Positions 1-9,587 are shown, numbered from the stretch's first letter. The stretch is DNA of 34,979 bases from Betaproteobacteria bacterium (GCA_009918225.1 RGEP01000002.1:1-34979); one strand, 5' to 3'. The notes: a model not told the origin generated them from the letters alone. A program made the numbers and translations.

Positions 1-1
1 G

Positions 2-157
2 GTGCTGTGCCCCTTGACGGGCGGCATCGGCATCCTCTTGACCGGAACGGTGGTGGACAACTGGTACCTGTGGGCGGTCAAGCACGGTGTAGCGCCCCCG
101 TACCCCGCGGTCTATCCCTCACCGGTTGACCCGGCCACGCTGATCCAGCCGCGCTGA
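2..157 (+). CDS. pufM: Photosynthetic reaction centre M subunit, C-terminal fragment (5' end outside window)
   Basis: Open frame from window edge translates to [51 protein letters not shown], typical PufM C-terminus; directly followed by pufC. Confidence 0.9.
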   Translation: MLCPLTGGIGILLTGTVVDNWYLWAVKHGVAPPYPAVYPSPVDPATLIQPR

Positions 158-175
158 TCCACGGAGCACCACACC

Positions 176-1240
176 ATGAACTTCATGCAAAGACTGGCCA
201 CCACCGTGGCCGCATTGGGCGCGGTGCTGGCCCTGACCGGATGCGAACGCGGCGCGCCTTTTGAGCGCCCACCGGTGGACTCGGTGCAATCGGGCTACCG
301 CGGAACCGGCATGCTGCAGGTGTACAACCCGCGCATCCTGGAGCCCCAGATCGAGCAGAACCAGCCGCCGGCCGCCTTGCCCCCGGCGCCTTCAGAGGGG
401 CCCAAGGCTTCTCAGGTCTACCAGAACGTCAAGGTCTTGGGCCACCTCAGCGCCGCTGAGTTTGTGCGCCACATGACGGCCATTACCGCTTGGGTGGCCC
501 CCAACGAAGGCTGTACGTATTGCCACAACCCGGCCAACTTTGCGGAAGACTCCAAGTACACCAAGGTGGTGGCGCGTCGCATGATTCAGATGACGCAACA
601 CATCAACGTGGATTGGCAGCAGCACGTCTCCAACACCGGTGTGACCTGTTACACCTGCCACCGCGGCAAGAACGCGCAGAACACGGCCGACCAGGCTTCG
701 GTGAAGGGCGCATCGCTGCCCTACGACCACTACACCGAGTACTTCAAGGAAGCCAAGCCCATTCGCGTGGCGGGAACCACCGCCCTGCCCACTGGAAATC
801 GCTCCAGCATCCAGCAAGGCGAGTTCACCTATGGCCTGATGATGCACATGTCCGATTCGCTGGGCGTGAACTGCACCTATTGCCACAACTCACGCTCCTT
901 CGGCGACTGGAGCCAAAGCCCACCGCAGCGCACCACGGCGTGGTACGGCATCCGCATGGTTCGAGACCTCAACCTCGAATACATGGAAGACCTGACCAGT
1001 GTGTTCCCTGCAGAGCGCAAGGGTCCGCTGGGCGATGTGGCCAAGGTCAACTGCGCCACCTGCCACCAGGGCGCCTACAAGCCCCTGTATGGCGCCAAGA
1101 TGGCCAAAGACCACCCCGAGCTGACCACCTTGGTTCAGGTGGTGGCTGGGGCCGGCACCGGTGGTGGTGCGGGTGATGCCAAGGCGGTAAAGGCTGCAGC
1201 CGAAGCAGTGGCCGGCGCCAAACCGGCGGCCAACCGTTGA
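176..1240 (+). CDS. pufC: Reaction-centre tetraheme cytochrome c subunit (lipoprotein)
   Basis: 354 aa; lipobox LTGC; four CxxCH motifs (CTYCH, CYTCH, CTYCH, CATCH); downstream of pufM. Confidence 0.95.
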   Translation: MNFMQRLATTVAALGAVLALTGCERGAPFERPPVDSVQSGYRGTGMLQVYNPRILEPQIEQNQPPAALPPAPSEGPKASQVYQNVKVLGHLSAAEFVRHMTAITAWVAPNEGCTYCHNPANFAEDSKYTKVVARRMIQMTQHINVDWQQHVSNTGVTCYTCHRGKNAQNTADQASVKGASLPYDHYTEYFKEAKPIRVAGTTALPTGNRSSIQQGEFTYGLMMHMSDSLGVNCTYCHNSRSFGDWSQSPPQRTTAWYGIRMVRDLNLEYMEDLTSVFPAERKGPLGDVAKVNCATCHQGAYKPLYGAKMAKDHPELTTLVQVVAGAGTGGGAGDAKAVKAAAEAVAGAKPAANR

Positions 1241-1258
1241 GCCTCGCTTCATGACCCA

Positions 1259-1281
1259 GACCGGCGGCTGAGCCGCTGGTC
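1259..1281 (+). other. Intercistronic hairpin between pufC and crtA
   Basis: GACCGGCGGCT-g-AGCCGCTGGTC: 11-bp inverted repeat with one G.U pair, in the 69-nt gap between pufC and crtA. Confidence 0.5.
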
Positions 1282-1309
1282 GCAGTACCCACATCAAAGG
1301 CAGTACCCG

Positions 1310-1996
1310 ATGAGTGTTTCCCACCACCCGGACATCGCGGTGGTGGTGCTCATGGAGTACCGAACCGGTCTGCATCTCCTGTGGGGATGGGGCCGGTTTT
1401 TGTTTGGGCGCTTTGCCTTGCAGCGCTGGCCTGGGCTGCGCTTTGCCAAGGTCATGGGCAGCGGCCATGAAGGGGGCTTCGGCCTGCGTCCGAGCTTGAC
1501 CCGCCAAGGCCTGTTCTGTGTGTTTGCAGGCCACCAGGCGGCGGATGCCTTCTTGGACTCGCCCTGGCTGAGTCGGATGGAGCCCCATGTCAAGACCTGC
1601 CGCTGGCTCAAGCTGGAGGCCTATTCCAGCCGTGGGCAGTGGTCGGGGCATGAGATCAGGGCCAGCGCAGAACCGCCCGTGGATGAGCCCGTGGTGTCCT
1701 TGACCCGCGCTTCAATCCGCTGGTCTCAGACCCTGCGCTTTTGGCGCATGGCGCCCCCCGCCGAACAGGCCCTGGCGCAGGCCGGCGGCTGCCGGCTGTC
1801 CGTGGGCTTGGGTGAAGCACCGGTGGTCCGCCAGGCCACCCTCAGCGTCTGGGACTCGGTGGCGGCGATGAATGCCTATGCCCGCAGCGGCGCTCATCAA
1901 CAGGCCATCCGCGCGGCCTACGACGGCCGGCACTTCAGCGAGTCCATGTTCGTGCGCTGGCGTCTGCTGGCTCAAGGGGGGCGCCGTGCCAACTGA
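1310..1996 (+). CDS. crtA: Spheroidene monooxygenase
   Basis: 228 aa; CrtA-like sequence (FAKVMGSGHEGGFGLRPS..., SVWDS...AMNAYA...HQQAIRAA); crtA-crtD-crtC order downstream of puf is typical of Rubrivivax-like PGCs. Confidence 0.85.
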   Translation: MSVSHHPDIAVVVLMEYRTGLHLLWGWGRFLFGRFALQRWPGLRFAKVMGSGHEGGFGLRPSLTRQGLFCVFAGHQAADAFLDSPWLSRMEPHVKTCRWLKLEAYSSRGQWSGHEIRASAEPPVDEPVVSLTRASIRWSQTLRFWRMAPPAEQALAQAGGCRLSVGLGEAPVVRQATLSVWDSVAAMNAYARSGAHQQAIRAAYDGRHFSESMFVRWRLLAQGGRRAN

Positions 1997-3620
1997 GCTT
2001 GCGGGCCTTGCGACAAGCACACCAAGCATGGGGGCACGCGACCGCGCGGTGGTGGTGGGGGCCGGTATGGGAGGCTTGGCCTGCGCTTTGGCTCTGGCCC
2101 GGCGCGGCTTGCAGGTGACGCTGCTGGAGTCCTCCGCCGGCCCGGGCGGCAAGATGCAGCCCTTGTCGGTGGGCGGCGCCGTGATCGATTCCGGTCCGAC
2201 GGTTTTCACCATGCGGTGGGTGTTCGAGCAGCTCTTCGATGAGGCCGGTGCGTCTTTTGCCGAGCGCGTGCCGTGTGAGCCGCTGGGTGTTCTGGCGCGT
2301 CACGCATGGCGCGGCACCGATCAGCGGCTGGACCTGTGCGCTGACACAGCCGATTCTCAAGCCGCCATCGAGGCCTTCAGTTCGGTGGCCGAGGGACAGC
2401 GCTTTCAGGCCTTCTGTCAGGAGGCGCAGCGCCTCTATCGCCACCTGGAGGGCCCCTACATCCGATCGGAGCGGCCTTCCATGTTCAGCCTGATGAAGGA
2501 CCTCGGACCAGGGGGCTTGTTGGCGCTCACCGGTTTGGGTCCGTTCCGTTCACTCTGGGCGGCCTTGTCCAGGCGTTTTGCAGATCCACGGCTTCAACAG
2601 CTGTTTGGCCGCTATGCCACGTACTGCGGGGCTTCGCCCTGGCAGGCACCCGCCACCCTGATGCTGATCGCCCAGGTGGAAATGGACGGGGTGTGGGCGG
2701 TTCGGGGTGGCATGGGGCGCCTGGCCGCCGCGATGGCCGATCTGGCCACGGAGCGTGGTGTGGTGCAGCGCTACGAGACGACCGTTTCGGAAATCGTGGT
2801 CGAGGGCGGGCAGGCCCGAGGGGTGCGCCTGGCCACTGGCGAAGTCTTGAGGGCTGACACGGTCGTCTTCAATGGTGATGCCCACGCCCTGGCCCTGGGC
2901 CATTTGGGTGCTGCCAGTGACGTGGCCGCCGCACCGCGCCCCCAGGCCCAGCGCTCGCTTTCGGCCATGACCTGGAGCGTGCACGCACCAACGCAGGGGT
3001 GGCCCCTGACCCGCCACAACGTCTTTTTTGACCGCGATTACCGCAGCGAGTTTCGCGACATCTTCGGCGCAACGCGTTTTCCCCAGCAGCCCACCGTGTA
3101 CGTGTGTGCCCAGGATCGGCAAGACCAAGGCCTGATGGACGCAGTGCCGCCTGGCGGCTGCGAACGGCTGTTGGTGTTGGTCAACGCGCCAGCCTGTGGC
3201 GATGAACAGCCGGGACCCAGCCGGGCCCGCGAGCAGGAGATGCAGTCATGTCAGGACCGAACCTTCGAACTGCTGAACGCTTGCGGGCTGCAGGTGCACC
3301 GTCAACGGGGACGCGAGCAGCGCACGACCCCCTGGGACTTCGAGCGGCGCTACCCGGGCTCGGCAGGCAGCCTCTACGGACCAGCCACCCACGGCTGGAT
3401 GTCGGCCTTTCGCCGGGGCTCAGCGCGCACGCCGATAGCGGGGCTCTTCCTGGCGGGGGGCAGCGTGCATCCGGGCCCGGGGGTTCCGATGGCCACGATG
3501 TCGGGGCGCCTGGCCGCCGCAACCGCGATGGCTCACCTCGATTCGACCAGCCCGTTGCGCCGGGTGGTTATCTCTGGTGGTATCTCGATGCGGTCAGCGA
3601 TGACGGCCGGCATGCCCTGA
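1986..3620 (+). CDS. crtD: Hydroxyneurosporene/methoxyneurosporene desaturase (FAD amine-oxidoreductase family)
   Basis: FAD motif AVVVGAGMGGLACALALARRGLQVTLLE and C-terminal GGSVHPGPGVPMATMSGRLAAA. The ORF track starts at 1872; a GTG at 1986 or ATG at 2030 is more plausible because the upstream part overlaps crtA. Confidence 0.85.
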   Translation: MPTELAGLATSTPSMGARDRAVVVGAGMGGLACALALARRGLQVTLLESSAGPGGKMQPLSVGGAVIDSGPTVFTMRWVFEQLFDEAGASFAERVPCEPLGVLARHAWRGTDQRLDLCADTADSQAAIEAFSSVAEGQRFQAFCQEAQRLYRHLEGPYIRSERPSMFSLMKDLGPGGLLALTGLGPFRSLWAALSRRFADPRLQQLFGRYATYCGASPWQAPATLMLIAQVEMDGVWAVRGGMGRLAAAMADLATERGVVQRYETTVSEIVVEGGQARGVRLATGEVLRADTVVFNGDAHALALGHLGAASDVAAAPRPQAQRSLSAMTWSVHAPTQGWPLTRHNVFFDRDYRSEFRDIFGATRFPQQPTVYVCAQDRQDQGLMDAVPPGGCERLLVLVNAPACGDEQPGPSRAREQEMQSCQDRTFELLNACGLQVHRQRGREQRTTPWDFERRYPGSAGSLYGPATHGWMSAFRRGSARTPIAGLFLAGGSVHPGPGVPMATMSGRLAAATAMAHLDSTSPLRRVVISGGISMRSAMTAGMP

Positions 3621-4468
3621 CCATCATTGCCTTTGTCGGCAGCGTGTTCTCGCCCTACTATGCGCGGGCCTTCAAACGCCTGGGTGCAGCGGTCGATCCA
3701 CAGGACCATGTCTGCATCAATGTGGCGTTCTACGGGGCGGGCGGTCACCGGTGGGCGATGACCGAACGCAGCAGCCGGCACCTGGCCCGCTCGGCGACCC
3801 ACTTCCAAGTGGGGCCCAGTGACTTGTCTTGGAACGGTCGATGGTTCGAGTTGAACTTTGATGAGCGCGAGTGCCCCTGGCCTGCACGCCTAAAAGGGCG
3901 GATTCGAGTGCATCCCAGTGCCTTCACTGCTTTTCGTGCCGACCTGGACGAGCAGGGCCTGCACCGTTGGGGCCCCATCGCCCCCTGCGCTCGTGTGGAG
4001 GTCGACCTCGGCCCTGGAGCATCCACCTGGAGCGGCCAGGGCTACTTTGACTCCAACGATGGGGATGAGCCCATCCACCGACCCTTTGAGCGATGGGACT
4101 GGTCACGCAGTGCCAGCCCCAGCGGCCATACCGCGGTGCTCTACGACGTGCAGTGCAAATCAGGTGCCGAGCGCTTGGTGCTGCAACGCTTCAGCCCCCA
4201 AGGGGACAGCGAGTCCTTCGAAGCCCCTCCACGGCAGCGCTTGCCCACCACCGCTTGGGGCATTGCACGCAGCACGCGCAGCGACCTGGGCTCAAGCCCC
4301 CGGGTTCTGAAGGTCTTCGAAAACACGCCGTTTTATGTCCGCGACCTGCTGAGCTCGACCGTCTTGGGGGAGACGGGGCATTCGGTGCACGAGTCCTTGG
4401 ATGCGCGGCGCTTGGCCGCCTGGCCGGTGCAAATGATGTTGCCATTTCGGATGCCGCGCCGGCGCTAA
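3248..4468 (+). CDS. crtC: Hydroxyneurosporene synthase / carotenoid 1,2-hydratase (true 5' end unresolved)
   Basis: Conserved region PVAPGGYLWWYLDAVSDDGRHALTIIAFVGSVFSPYYARA starts near 3547; the ORF is open from ATG 3248 but its first ~95 codons lie inside crtD in another frame and look non-native. Confidence 0.8.
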   Translation: MSGPNLRTAERLRAAGAPSTGTRAAHDPLGLRAALPGLGRQPLRTSHPRLDVGLSPGLSAHADSGALPGGGQRASGPGGSDGHDVGAPGRRNRDGSPRFDQPVAPGGYLWWYLDAVSDDGRHALTIIAFVGSVFSPYYARAFKRLGAAVDPQDHVCINVAFYGAGGHRWAMTERSSRHLARSATHFQVGPSDLSWNGRWFELNFDERECPWPARLKGRIRVHPSAFTAFRADLDEQGLHRWGPIAPCARVEVDLGPGASTWSGQGYFDSNDGDEPIHRPFERWDWSRSASPSGHTAVLYDVQCKSGAERLVLQRFSPQGDSESFEAPPRQRLPTTAWGIARSTRSDLGSSPRVLKVFENTPFYVRDLLSSTVLGETGHSVHESLDARRLAAWPVQMMLPFRMPRRR

Positions 4469-4486
4469 GCGGATGCCGCACCGCCG

Positions 4487-4684
4487 CTACGGGCGCTGCT
4501 CAGGGGTCTGCGAATCACCCTCGGCCTGTGCCTTCAAGGCGGCCTCCCGTTCGCGCGCCCTTTGGGCCTGCAGCTGCTCGCGATCACGCTTGACCGAGCG
4601 CAGCTGCCACCAGCCAAAGGCCAGAGCCCCGCCGAAGACCAAGACGCCTTCGATCAGGATCAGCGGCCAGTGTGCACTGTCCAT
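4487..4684 (-). CDS. Small single-TM protein with charged C-terminus, downstream of crtB
   Basis: 65 aa from internal ATG: MDSAHWPLILIEGVLVFGGALAFGWWQLRSVKRDREQLQAQRAREREAALKAQAEGDSQTPEQRP; overlaps crtB 3' end by ~25 nt, suggesting translational coupling. Confidence 0.6.
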   Translation of the reverse strand: MDSAHWPLILIEGVLVFGGALAFGWWQLRSVKRDREQLQAQRAREREAALKAQAEGDSQTPEQRP

Positions 4685-5700
4685 GTGGCGGAGGCAGCCA
4701 AGCCCTGCGGTGTGCTGCCAGCGGTCGACGCGAGGGCAGGAGCCACTGAAGGGGAAGCCAGGCCGTTTCGGCGCAGGCGCTCCGCCTCTCGACGTTCGAA
4801 CAGGTCGATGAGCCACACCACCCGGCCATCATCGTCGGACTCCTCACCCAGGTCGCGGGCATCCACCGGGTCGGCTTGCACGGCTGCATCCACGAGGAAC
4901 TGGGTGGCCTGCAGTGCCGGCTCCCAACTGCCTTCAGGGCCTGCAGCGCGCCGTGGCCGTGTGGGGCTGGTCAAAGCCTTGCCCACCAGCAGGAGCTTGC
5001 GGCGGCTTGAGACCACGGCACGGCTGTCCACCGAGTTGAGCCCTTTGCGCTCCAGCTCACGGCCGATCTCGGCGTACACCAGTCCCGCTGCGCGAATGGC
5101 CGCTTGGCAGTCTTTGGGCAACAGCCCGATACCGGTATCGGCCCGTTTGTACAAGCGGTCGGCTTCGTCCAGCAGCCGCTTGACCACCCGGGCGATGGCG
5201 TCATTGAACAACGGTTGAGCCAGCCAACCGTCTGGGTCCAGGCCTTCTTCGCGCATCCATTGGCGAGGCAGGTACAAACGACCCGCTCGAGCGTCCTCGC
5301 CGACATCTCGCGCAATATTGGTCAGCTGCATGGCCACACCCAGGTCGCAGGCGCGGGCCAGGGCGGCGGCGCTGCGCACGCCCATGATCAGGGTCATCAT
5401 CGCCCCAACGGTGGAGGCCACGCGCGCGGCATAGGCCTGCAACGCTTCAACCGTTTCGTAGCGGCGCTGTTGCGCATCCCAGCTGAAGCCCTCCAGCAGA
5501 GCATCCAACAAGGCCCGCGGAATGTGGTGTTGGTGCACCACCATGGCCAGCGCCAGGTCCGATTCCAGTTGGTGGGGGTGGGCTCGATAGACGGCATCCA
5601 AGCGCTGCTGAAGCTCGATGGCGGCGGCCGATTTGTCCGCACCGTCATCGATCAGGTCATCGGCCACGCGGCAAAACGCATACAGCGCTGTAAGCGCTTT
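4660..5700 (-). CDS. crtB: Phytoene synthase, apparently lacking its N-terminus
   Basis: Recognisable CrtB from KALTALYAFCRVADDLIDDG onward, including AMQLTNIARDVGEDARAGRLYLP. ORF track start is GTG 5667; conserved sequence extends to about 5700 with no in-frame start upstream. Confidence 0.85.
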   Translation of the reverse strand, partial: KALTALYAFCRVADDLIDDGADKSAAAIELQQRLDAVYRAHPHQLESDLALAMVVHQHHIPRALLDALLEGFSWDAQQRRYETVEALQAYAARVASTVGAMMTLIMGVRSAAALARACDLGVAMQLTNIARDVGEDARAGRLYLPRQWMREEGLDPDGWLAQPLFNDAIARVVKRLLDEADRLYKRADTGIGLLPKDCQAAIRAAGLVYAEIGRELERKGLNSVDSRAVVSSRRKLLLVGKALTSPTRPRRAAGPEGSWEPALQATQFLVDAAVQADPVDARDLGEESDDDGRVVWLIDLFERREAERLRRNGLASPSVAPALASTAGSTPQGLAASATWTVHTGR

Positions 5701-7111
5701 GCAGCAGCAGGGGTTCCAGTCCGAAGGCCGCGCCCTTGTAGGACAGCAAACGGTCTTGAAAGTCCAACGGGGTGGTCACACGAGAGGTGACGATGTGTGC
5801 GCCCAAATCCGGCAGCACGGTGCGCTCCAAGGCTTCCTGCACCGACTGACGGTAGCGCTCGGCCGTGGCGGGCCAGTCGGTTCCGCTGTCCAGGTGGGGC
5901 ACGGGTGACAAGGCGTAGAAGGTGTCGCAGCCCGGTGGCGCCATGCTGGGATCGCTGGCGCTGGGGCGGTGCAGGTACAGGCTGAAGTCCGGTGCCAAGC
6001 GGTGCCGCTTGAAGATGTCTTTGAGCAGTTCGCGGTAGCGGGGCCCCAGCACCAGCATGTGGTGGGGCACGTCCTCATAGCGCCGGTTGGTGCCGAAGTA
6101 CCACACGAACAGGCTCATCGAGTAGCGGCCCTTCTCAATGCGCCGATCGCTCCAGTGCCGTCGATGCTCAGGCGCAATGAGGTTCTTGTAGGTCCAGGCC
6201 ACATCGGCGTTGCACACCACGAGATCGGCCTGGACCTGCTGCCCATTGGCCAGCTCAACGCCCTGGGCCCGGCCCTGGCTGACCAGAATCTGCCGTACTT
6301 CACTGTTCAGGGCAATGGCATTGCCTTGGCCACTGATGAGCTGCGCCAGCCCCTGCGCCAAGGCGCCCGTTCCCCCCATGGCCCAGTGCACGCCCCAGCG
6401 TTTTTCCAGCGCATTGATCAAGGCGTAGGCTGAAGTCACCGAGAAGGGGTTGCCACCGATCAGCAGGGGATGAAAGCTGAAGACGATGCGCAACTTGGGG
6501 TTGCGCAGGTAGCTGGCCACGCGGTCGTAGATCGGTGTCCAGGCACGCATGCGCACCATCGATGGAATGGCCGAGAGCAGGTCGCCCACGCTGTCGAAGG
6601 GAACCGTGCCCAGGCCTTCAAAACCCAAGCGGCGGCATTTCTCGGCGTAGGCCATGAAGCGGTCATAGCCCTCGACATCCTCGGGGGCGAAACGCGCCAC
6701 TTCGTCGCGCATGCGCAGGGTGTCGCCGCAGTAGTCGAAGTGCGAGCCATCATCAAAGCGGATCCGATAAAACGGGTCCATGGCCTTGAGCGTGACGTGG
6801 TCGCTCATGCGCTGGCCGCACAGCGTCCAGAGTTCTTCGAGCAGATGCGGGGCCGTGATGATGGTGGGGCCAGCGTCGAAGGTAAAGCCGTCTTGCCGCC
6901 AGACGGCTGCGCGGCCACCCACCTGATCAAGCTTCTCCAGAACCGTGACCCGATAGCCCTTGGCACCCAGCCGAACCGCGGCGGCCAAGCCACCAAAGCC
7001 GCTGCCGATCACGATGGCATGGGGGCGCGCATCCTCGGGCCCTAGGGACGAGCCCCAGGAGGCCTGGGGTAGGCCCTGTTCAGGCCGAACGGGCGTGTAG
7101 TAGCTTTTCAT
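5657..7111 (-). CDS. crtI: Phytoene desaturase, apparently lacking its C-terminus
   Basis: N-terminal FAD motif AIVIGSGFGGLAAAVRLGAKGYRVTVLEKLDQVGGRA; ends LDFQDRLLSYKGAAFGLEPLLLQSAY then SAVCVLPRGR*, without the usual GAGTHPGAGVPG-type C-terminal segment. Confidence 0.88.
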   Translation of the reverse strand: MKSYYTPVRPEQGLPQASWGSSLGPEDARPHAIVIGSGFGGLAAAVRLGAKGYRVTVLEKLDQVGGRAAVWRQDGFTFDAGPTIITAPHLLEELWTLCGQRMSDHVTLKAMDPFYRIRFDDGSHFDYCGDTLRMRDEVARFAPEDVEGYDRFMAYAEKCRRLGFEGLGTVPFDSVGDLLSAIPSMVRMRAWTPIYDRVASYLRNPKLRIVFSFHPLLIGGNPFSVTSAYALINALEKRWGVHWAMGGTGALAQGLAQLISGQGNAIALNSEVRQILVSQGRAQGVELANGQQVQADLVVCNADVAWTYKNLIAPEHRRHWSDRRIEKGRYSMSLFVWYFGTNRRYEDVPHHMLVLGPRYRELLKDIFKRHRLAPDFSLYLHRPSASDPSMAPPGCDTFYALSPVPHLDSGTDWPATAERYRQSVQEALERTVLPDLGAHIVTSRVTTPLDFQDRLLSYKGAAFGLEPLLLQSAYSAVCVLPRGR

Positions 7112-7979
7112 CACGTTGGATCCTCAGGTGAGAACCGTTGGATCCCGTTGGGGCGGGCTGCGGTGAACCGCCGACCAATCCATCGGCGGGGGATGCTTCG
7201 CTGCTCGCGCTCGGTGCATCGGGGCGGTGGCGCAAGGCCCAGCGCCACAAGGCACTTGGGCTGATCGGCAACACCAACATCCAGTGCTCGAGCACGCCCA
7301 TGGCCAGCATGGTGGCCACCAGGAGCTTGCCAATGGCCGAGGCACTGCCGGGCTCGGCATGCATCGCACCCATGACGAGCCAAACCACCACGGCCGTGGC
7401 CAGGCTGATGGACCAGGGCATCAGCAGGTTCATCGGGGCCTTGCGGAAATAGTGCTGGAGGTAGTTCAGGTGGCTGGGCAGAAACTCCAAGCCCAGGTTG
7501 CGCACCCCCAGGAACAGGTTGAGCTTGGCGCTGGCCCGCATGCACCACAGCCCCGCAAACGTCCACAGGCCCACATGGTTGGCCTGGTTCCAGGTCAAGG
7601 CCGCCAGCAGGCTCAAGGACAAGAGCAGCCACAGCTCATGCCACAGGATCACCTGAACGGCCTGCAGGGCCTGGCGCCACCGAGAGCAGCCTTCGCTGTG
7701 TCCCCACTTGCGCGGTCCGGTGATCCAGCCGGTGAGGAAAGACAACTCATGCCAGCCCCACAGCAGCAGGGCACACGTGAAGGCGCAGTAGGCGCCTGAA
7801 ACCGTCGTTTGTGAAGCCGTGTGGGCGAGCCCCATGAGGGCACCGATGGCCAGCATGCTGGAGATCACCAGGCTCCAGCGGAAGGTGCGGTGCGGCAATC
7901 CATCGAGCAAGATCACCACGCCGGTGCTGAACCACCAGATGAAGATGGCGAACACCGCCGGCAGCAGCCATTCAAACAT
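7080..7979 (-). CDS. puhE: Putative photosynthetic complex assembly protein PuhE (DUF3623-like)
   Basis: 299 aa multi-TM protein (GWHELSFLTGWITGPRK, LNLFLGVRNLGLEFLPSHLNYLQHYF); next to acsF/puhC as in other PGCs. Confidence 0.85.
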   Translation of the reverse strand: MFEWLLPAVFAIFIWWFSTGVVILLDGLPHRTFRWSLVISSMLAIGALMGLAHTASQTTVSGAYCAFTCALLLWGWHELSFLTGWITGPRKWGHSEGCSRWRQALQAVQVILWHELWLLLSLSLLAALTWNQANHVGLWTFAGLWCMRASAKLNLFLGVRNLGLEFLPSHLNYLQHYFRKAPMNLLMPWSISLATAVVVWLVMGAMHAEPGSASAIGKLLVATMLAMGVLEHWMLVLPISPSALWRWALRHRPDAPSASSEASPADGLVGGSPQPAPTGSNGSHLRIQRDEKLLHARSA

Positions 7980-8015
7980 GGTCGGCGTGCTCCCCGCGCT
8001 TCATGATGGGGTGTT

Positions 8016-9122
8016 TCACCACGCCGGTTGCATCCGCACCTGCTGCGGCAGGTCGTGTGATTTCACCGGCAGGGTGTACAGCCGCAAGAAGGTCCAGCCT
8101 GCGGCCACTGCATAGCCTGCGCGTTGGAGTTGACCGATCACGCCGCCGCGCTCTTGGGCTGCTTGCATGCTGCGCGAAAGGTGCACCAGGCGATTCATAC
8201 CGGCCCTGAACGCCGGGCTGTCCAGGTCCAGGGTGATGGGGAACACCTGCCGGCTGATTTCGGAGGTGATCTGCAGCACCTGCCAGTCGTACTCGGTGGA
8301 GTCCAGGCCCATGGCGTTGTGCAGCATCGGCCGGGTGTGGTCTCGCACGTACATGGTGGCGTACACCGCCAGCAGGAAGAATCGAATCCAGAGCTTGTTG
8401 CCGCCCTGAAGCAGATGCGGATTGGCGCGCATGATCAAAGCGAACGATTCCCCATGGCGGAATTCGTCGTTGCACCAGCGCTCGAACCACCGAAAGATCG
8501 GGTGGAACCGCTTGTCCGGATGGCGCTCGAGTTGCCGGTAGATGCTGATGTAGCGGGCGTAGCCGATCTTCTCCGAGAGGTAGGTCGCGTAGAAGATGTA
8601 CTTGGGCTTGAAGTAGGTGTAGCGCTTGGTTCGCTTGAGGTCGCCCAAGTCGATTCCGATGCCGAAGTCACGCAAAGACTGGTTGATGAACCCCGCATGG
8701 CGAGACTCGTCGCGGGCCATGAAGCGCATCAATTGCTTGATGTCGGGGTTGTCGACATGCTTGGCAATCTCGTTGTACAGGATGCAGCCTGAAAACTCCG
8801 AGGTCACCGAGGTGATCAGAAAGTCCACGAACTCCTTGCGCAGCTCGGGGGTCAGCGCAGCCAGGCTGGCGCGCGCCTCCTCACCAAAGGCGGCATCGCG
8901 CTGGAAGTGGTCGTGGTTGTTGTCGCCTTCGTACTCGGCCATCATGGCGTCCCACTCGGCCCGAACAGGCGACACGTCGATGGCGTCCATGGCCTTGAAG
9001 TCGGTGGTGTAGAAGCGCGGACTCAGCAGGGTGGTTTCCTTGGCCTTGCGCGAGGCGTCATCCGAGCTGGCGAATCCCGGTGCGGCAATGGCGCTGGGCA
9101 TGGCTTGGCGTTCGGTGCTCAT
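8016..9122 (-). CDS. acsF: Aerobic Mg-protoporphyrin IX monomethyl ester (oxidative) cyclase
   Basis: 368 aa; [37 protein letters not shown]; di-iron type [22 protein letters not shown] and [12 protein letters not shown]. Confidence 0.95.
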   Translation of the reverse strand: MSTERQAMPSAIAAPGFASSDDASRKAKETTLLSPRFYTTDFKAMDAIDVSPVRAEWDAMMAEYEGDNNHDHFQRDAAFGEEARASLAALTPELRKEFVDFLITSVTSEFSGCILYNEIAKHVDNPDIKQLMRFMARDESRHAGFINQSLRDFGIGIDLGDLKRTKRYTYFKPKYIFYATYLSEKIGYARYISIYRQLERHPDKRFHPIFRWFERWCNDEFRHGESFALIMRANPHLLQGGNKLWIRFFLLAVYATMYVRDHTRPMLHNAMGLDSTEYDWQVLQITSEISRQVFPITLDLDSPAFRAGMNRLVHLSRSMQAAQERGGVIGQLQRAGYAVAAGWTFLRLYTLPVKSHDLPQQVRMQPAW

Positions 9123-9571
9123 GGGCTTTCCTTCTGAATCAATCGTGCAAAACTGCCGGCATGCTGGGGACCGAAGGACTCCAGGTCCAGTCGCGTGCCG
9201 GTTTGGGGGTCAATCAGCGTCAAACGACCGTCTTGTCGTTGGTGCAATTCAAAGGGTGCCTGCGGCCCGATCTGTCGGCGCATCCGGTCATGGCTGAGCA
9301 CCCGCAGCGCGCCGCGCAGAAACCCGGCTTCACCCTCTACAAGCGCCACCCGTTCATCGCGAATCCCGTCGCGCACTTCAATCGACCCGTCGGGCAAGTC
9401 GAGAAAGCGCAGCGAGATCACCCGCACGCTGGGCGCATCGGGATGGCGAATCTCCATGCCCGACCAGCGAACCGCCGCCACGATCAGCACCGTGATCAGC
9501 AAAAGGCTGCCCAAGATGGCCAAAGCAGCCGGCGGCACCAAGGGGGCTTCGTGGGCGTGGTGGCTGGACAT
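9119..9571 (-). CDS. puhC: Photosynthetic complex assembly protein PuhC
   Basis: From internal [41 protein letters not shown]...[14 protein letters not shown]; 4-nt ATGA overlap with acsF. Confidence 0.82.
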   Translation of the reverse strand: MSSHHAHEAPLVPPAALAILGSLLLITVLIVAAVRWSGMEIRHPDAPSVRVISLRFLDLPDGSIEVRDGIRDERVALVEGEAGFLRGALRVLSHDRMRRQIGPQAPFELHQRQDGRLTLIDPQTGTRLDLESFGPQHAGSFARLIQKESP

Positions 9572-9587
9572 GGGGGTGCGTGCGCCT

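Noticed and set aside
890-3128. - strand ORFs opposite pufC/crtA/crtD (890-1651, 1712-2212, 1935-2444, 2550-3128)
   Set aside because: Shadow ORFs of conserved + strand genes; no family resemblance.
5657-5700. Programmed frameshift giving a CrtI-CrtB fusion protein
   Set aside because: A +1 shift would join the frames, but the product would still lack the CrtI C-terminal FAD segment and CrtB N-terminus; deletion or misassembly is simpler.
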